Origin: Brevibacillus sp. DP1.3A | GTDB lineage: Bacteria; Bacillota; Bacilli; Brevibacillales; Brevibacillaceae | Assembly: GCF_013284245.2 (NCBI RefSeq) | Contig: NZ_CP085876.1 | Coordinates: 1,853,501 to 1,917,500 of the forward strand | Length of the DNA stretch: 64,000 nucleotides | Reading direction: 5' to 3' | In this document: positions 61,713 through 64,000 of the stretch, one piece after another | How positions within the stretch are numbered: position 1 is the first letter of the stretch | Layout of the letters: each line of letters begins with the position of its first letter | The notes under the pieces: generated by a model | The model's input: the letters and a program-made list of their open reading frames with translations, nothing else | Told to the model about the DNA's origin: nothing | The model's database searches: none | Program-made: the position numbers and the translations under genes

Positions 61713-62906
61713 ATGGCCTTGCAGGAACAATTAAAAGAGCTACTCAAAGAGATGGAGCCGCAAATCATTAGCTGGAGGCGTCATCTACACCAGCATCCCG
61801 AGCTTTCCTTTCAAGAGGAGAAGACCCCAGCCCTCATTGCCGAAATATTAAGAGGACTTCACTTTGATGAGGTTCGCACAGGCGTGGGCGGTAGAGGAGT
61901 CATCGGCGTTTTGCGCGGAGGGCGCCCGGGTAAGGTCGTCGCGTTGCGTGCGGATTTTGACGCACTGCCGATTCAAGATCAAAAAGAAGTGCCGTATAAA
62001 TCTACCGTCCCTGGCGTCATGCATGCGTGTGGTCATGATGCGCACACTTCCCAGCTATTAGGACTCGCTTCTGTTTTGGCAGCACATCGTGAGCAGTTTG
62101 CCGGTGAAATTCGCTTTGTCTTTCAGCATGCGGAAGAGGAAAATCCGGGCGGAGCTACCCAAATGGTTCAGGATGGTGCAGTAGATGGCGTCGATGCGAT
62201 CTTTGGCGTTCATCTCTGGTCGATGTTCCCTGTGGGGAAGGTATACATTAGCGCAGGTCCCCTGATGGCGAATACGGACGACTTTTCCATCGAGATCAAA
62301 GGAAAAGGGGGACACGGTGCTGTTCCAGAAGAAACCGTCGACTCCATTGTGATCGGTTCACAAATCGTCGGTCATCTCCAAACGATTGCCAGCCGCAACG
62401 TCAGCCCGTTAGAAAGTGTGGTCGTGACCGTGGGGACGTTCCACGGCGGAGACAGTACGAACATCATCGCAGATAGCTGTCGTTTGACAGGGACTGTCCG
62501 CACCTTTTTGCCAGACGTCCGCGATCGTGCGGAGCAGCGCCTGACAGAAATTGCGGAGGGGACAGCTGCCATGATGGGAGGCAGCGCTACAGTTGTCTAC
62601 GATCGAGGGTATCCAGCCGTCATTAACCATGAAAAAGAAGCAACGATCGCACAGGAAGCAGCCATTGCTGCATTCGGAGTTGGTCGCGTGGAATCGATGA
62701 AGCCGTTGATGGGTGGCGAGGACTTTTCGTACTACTTGGAAAAGGTGCCCGGCGCTTACTTGTTCGTAGGAGCAGGCAATCCAGAAAAACTGGCGACATA
62801 TCCCCATCATCATCCACGTTTTGATATCGACGAGGATGCCATGTTAATCGCAGGCGAGCTCTTGGGACGAACAGCCCTGCACTATTTGGAAATACATCAA
62901 CAATAA
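61713..62906 (+). CDS. M20D-family amidohydrolase
   Basis: A 397-residue metal-dependent hydrolase of the aminoacyl-aspartate/N-acyl-amino acid or hippurate type. Landmarks: RRHLHQHPELSFQE at the N-terminus, ALRADFDALPI, MHACGHDAHTS with metal His/Cys ligands, HAEEENPGGA with the catalytic Glu, GKGGHGAVPE at the start of the lid domain, and a C-terminal GGEDFSYYLEKVPGA. ATG 61713 follows GGGGGAGGAG. Precise substrate not predictable; it is not in an operon with metabolic genes. Confidence 0.93.
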   Translation: MALQEQLKELLKEMEPQIISWRRHLHQHPELSFQEEKTPALIAEILRGLHFDEVRTGVGGRGVIGVLRGGRPGKVVALRADFDALPIQDQKEVPYKSTVPGVMHACGHDAHTSQLLGLASVLAAHREQFAGEIRFVFQHAEEENPGGATQMVQDGAVDGVDAIFGVHLWSMFPVGKVYISAGPLMANTDDFSIEIKGKGGHGAVPEETVDSIVIGSQIVGHLQTIASRNVSPLESVVVTVGTFHGGDSTNIIADSCRLTGTVRTFLPDVRDRAEQRLTEIAEGTAAMMGGSATVVYDRGYPAVINHEKEATIAQEAAIAAFGVGRVESMKPLMGGEDFSYYLEKVPGAYLFVGAGNPEKLATYPHHHPRFDIDEDAMLIAGELLGRTALHYLEIHQQ

Positions 62907-62919
62907 GAAAATTCATGAA

Positions 62920-62961
62920 AGATGCGCTTTTGCCTACATAGGACAAAGGCGCTTTTTTTGC
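62920..62961 (+). terminator. Terminator after the M20 amidohydrolase gene
   Basis: GCGCTTTTG and CAAAGGCGC arms (one extra base) followed by TTTTTTTG. Confidence 0.85.
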
Positions 62962-63023
62962 TTTCAACCATAAGCTATACGAGGCTAGCTAGAAAATTGA
63001 ATAAGGGAGGGAGTGGCCTTTCG

Positions 63024-64000
63024 GTGAGAAAACGGATAGGCGTACTGACCTACCGAGGAGAATCAGGCTTTGTCGAGCCCGGCTTTTTACGAAGGCTGGT
63101 TGAGGAAGGGAGAGAATTGGGGGCAGAGGTTTTTTTGTTTAGCCCACAAGATGTCCAGTTTGCAGAAAAGCGGATCAACGGTTTTGTACCAGATGGCACG
63201 AAGTGGAGACGAGAGCGTTTTGCCTGGCCCGATATTGTCATCGACCGTTATCGCTACTATCCATTGCCCAAGCATCGTGCCTATTTGCCATTTCGCAAGC
63301 AAGACTTGTTTCGTTATGCGAATAACCGCTTCTCGAACAAATATGCCGTTCATCAGATTTTGATACAAGATCCTGAGCTACAGCGCTGGCTTCCCGAAAC
63401 ACTCCCCTACGACAGAAAAACGCTTGATGCGATGCTTGCCGATCATCGTCTGGTTTACTTCAAGCCGACAAACGGCACAGGTGGCAGAAGCATACTGCGT
63501 GTGGAGAAACGAGCAGGTCGCTACCTTTTGCATGGCAGGACCAAGAAGCAAGCCAAAAGCTGCGAAAAACTGGCGACGCTCACAGAGGTGTGCGAGCGGC
63601 TGGAGCATTGGATGAAGAATGAGAAGAGCGGAAACGAGCAGTTTTTTCTTCAACAGGGGCTACGGTTGTCATTGGTTCCCAAGCGAACAGTAGATGCTCG
63701 CATGCTTGTGCAAAAGGACGGGAAGGGTCAGTGGTGTTTGACCGGGATGGGCATTCGCGTTGGGCCGATACAATCGTCCACCTCGAATTTGCATGGGGGA
63801 GGAACCGCTTTGCCTGCGGTTTCCTTTTTGGTCCAACGATTTGGTCAGGAAATGGCAGAGCGGATTGTGCTGGAATGCAAGGAGCTCGCGATCAAGACTG
63901 TCACACGCATTGAAGAGCATTTCGGCCTGATGATGGAGTTTGGCTTTGATCTGGGGATTGATATTCACGGGAATGTTTGGATTATCGAAATCAATCCGAA
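63024..64000 (+). CDS. YheC/YheD-family spore coat-associated protein, 5' part
   Basis: The frame is open from GTG 63024 to the right edge (325 codons), so the C-terminus is missing. It is an ATP-grasp-like protein of the YheC/D family, which is coat-associated in Bacillus spores. Evidence: RIGVLTYRG at the start, RYRYYPLPKHR, FRYANNRFSNKYAVHQIL, YFKPTNGTGGRSILRVE, and the metal-binding GIDIHGNVWIIEINP at the end. The last motif matches the E-x-N-P end of ATP-grasp active sites. GGGAGGGAG lies 11 nt upstream of the start. Confidence 0.9.
   Translation, partial: MRKRIGVLTYRGESGFVEPGFLRRLVEEGRELGAEVFLFSPQDVQFAEKRINGFVPDGTKWRRERFAWPDIVIDRYRYYPLPKHRAYLPFRKQDLFRYANNRFSNKYAVHQILIQDPELQRWLPETLPYDRKTLDAMLADHRLVYFKPTNGTGGRSILRVEKRAGRYLLHGRTKKQAKSCEKLATLTEVCERLEHWMKNEKSGNEQFFLQQGLRLSLVPKRTVDARMLVQKDGKGQWCLTGMGIRVGPIQSSTSNLHGGGTALPAVSFLVQRFGQEMAERIVLECKELAIKTVTRIEEHFGLMMEFGFDLGIDIHGNVWIIEINP

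Noticed and set aside
1..64000. CRISPR arrays, prophage genes, transposases and rRNA
   Set aside because: No regularly spaced repeats, no integrase, transposase or phage structural genes, and no rRNA signatures were seen on either strand.

Overview
The window looks like a chromosomal segment of a Gram-positive, endospore-forming member of the Paenibacillaceae, most probably Brevibacillus (inference from gene content; no database was searched). The signs are two GerA-type spore germination operons, a CtsR-controlled clpE, a YheC/YheD spore-coat protein, strong AGGAGG ribosome binding sites with frequent GTG/TTG starts, many U-tailed terminators, and a chromosomal fosB. Base composition is near 50% GC except in a few AT-richer genes (5416-6177, 20584-24280, 28226-28705).

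Layout. 1-5317: end of a nonribosomal peptide gene cluster, with the tail of a methyltransferase-containing synthetase and a terminal module (docking-Cy-A-truncated MT-PCP-TE) whose A-domain signature reads cysteine, pointing to a thiazoline/thiazolidine product. 5400-10700: alpha/beta hydrolase, an unrecognised protein, endonuclease V, ribokinase, and a TetR regulator with an MFS pump. 10718-12956: clpE behind a textbook CtsR operator. 13005-16500: DedA-like protein and a MocR regulator divergent from an EamA transporter. 16619-20482: potABCD polyamine uptake operon. 20584-24280: first gerABC operon, followed by a hydrolase remnant. 24608-26604: copper uptake pair (CopCD fusion and YcnI). 26607-28069: MFS efflux gene behind a leader peptide and hairpin. 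28226-29623: several small proteins, including a 23-residue hydrophobic peptide. 29706-30830: rsgA. 30945-33254: tandem guanine and PRPP-type riboswitch controlling xpt-pbuX. 33277-33743: two related, oppositely oriented, roughly 200-bp hairpin elements that look like a structured RNA family. 33885-37621: cytoplasmic trypsin-like protease, globin-coupled chemoreceptor with a CZB domain, fosB, small helical protein. 37756-44296: unknown gene, tRNA-Pro and tRNA-Leu, a two-component system (BTAD response regulator and a double-kinase hybrid) that flanks an RlmH-like gene lacking its C-terminal tail, and a PfpI-family gene. 44315-48378 (minus): second ger operon with a small fourth gene. 48490-52287: DynA split into two overlapping genes. 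52287-59111: acetyltransferase, two more MocR regulators, putP, lipoprotein, cold-shock protein and small membrane proteins. 59218-64000: thyA-folA, PHP phosphatase, M20 amidohydrolase, and the start of a YheC/YheD gene.

Functional themes are spore germination (two receptors, spore coat), stress and membrane defence (ClpE, DynA, FosB, two MFS pumps, copper proteins), and nucleotide or polyamine salvage and synthesis (ribokinase, Pot, Xpt/PbuX, ThyA/FolA). The items most worth pursuing are the paired hairpin elements at 33277-33743, the tandem riboswitch at 30945-31206, the leader-peptide attenuator at 26607-26816, the split DynA, the tail-less RlmH paralog, and the globin-MCP-CZB fusion.
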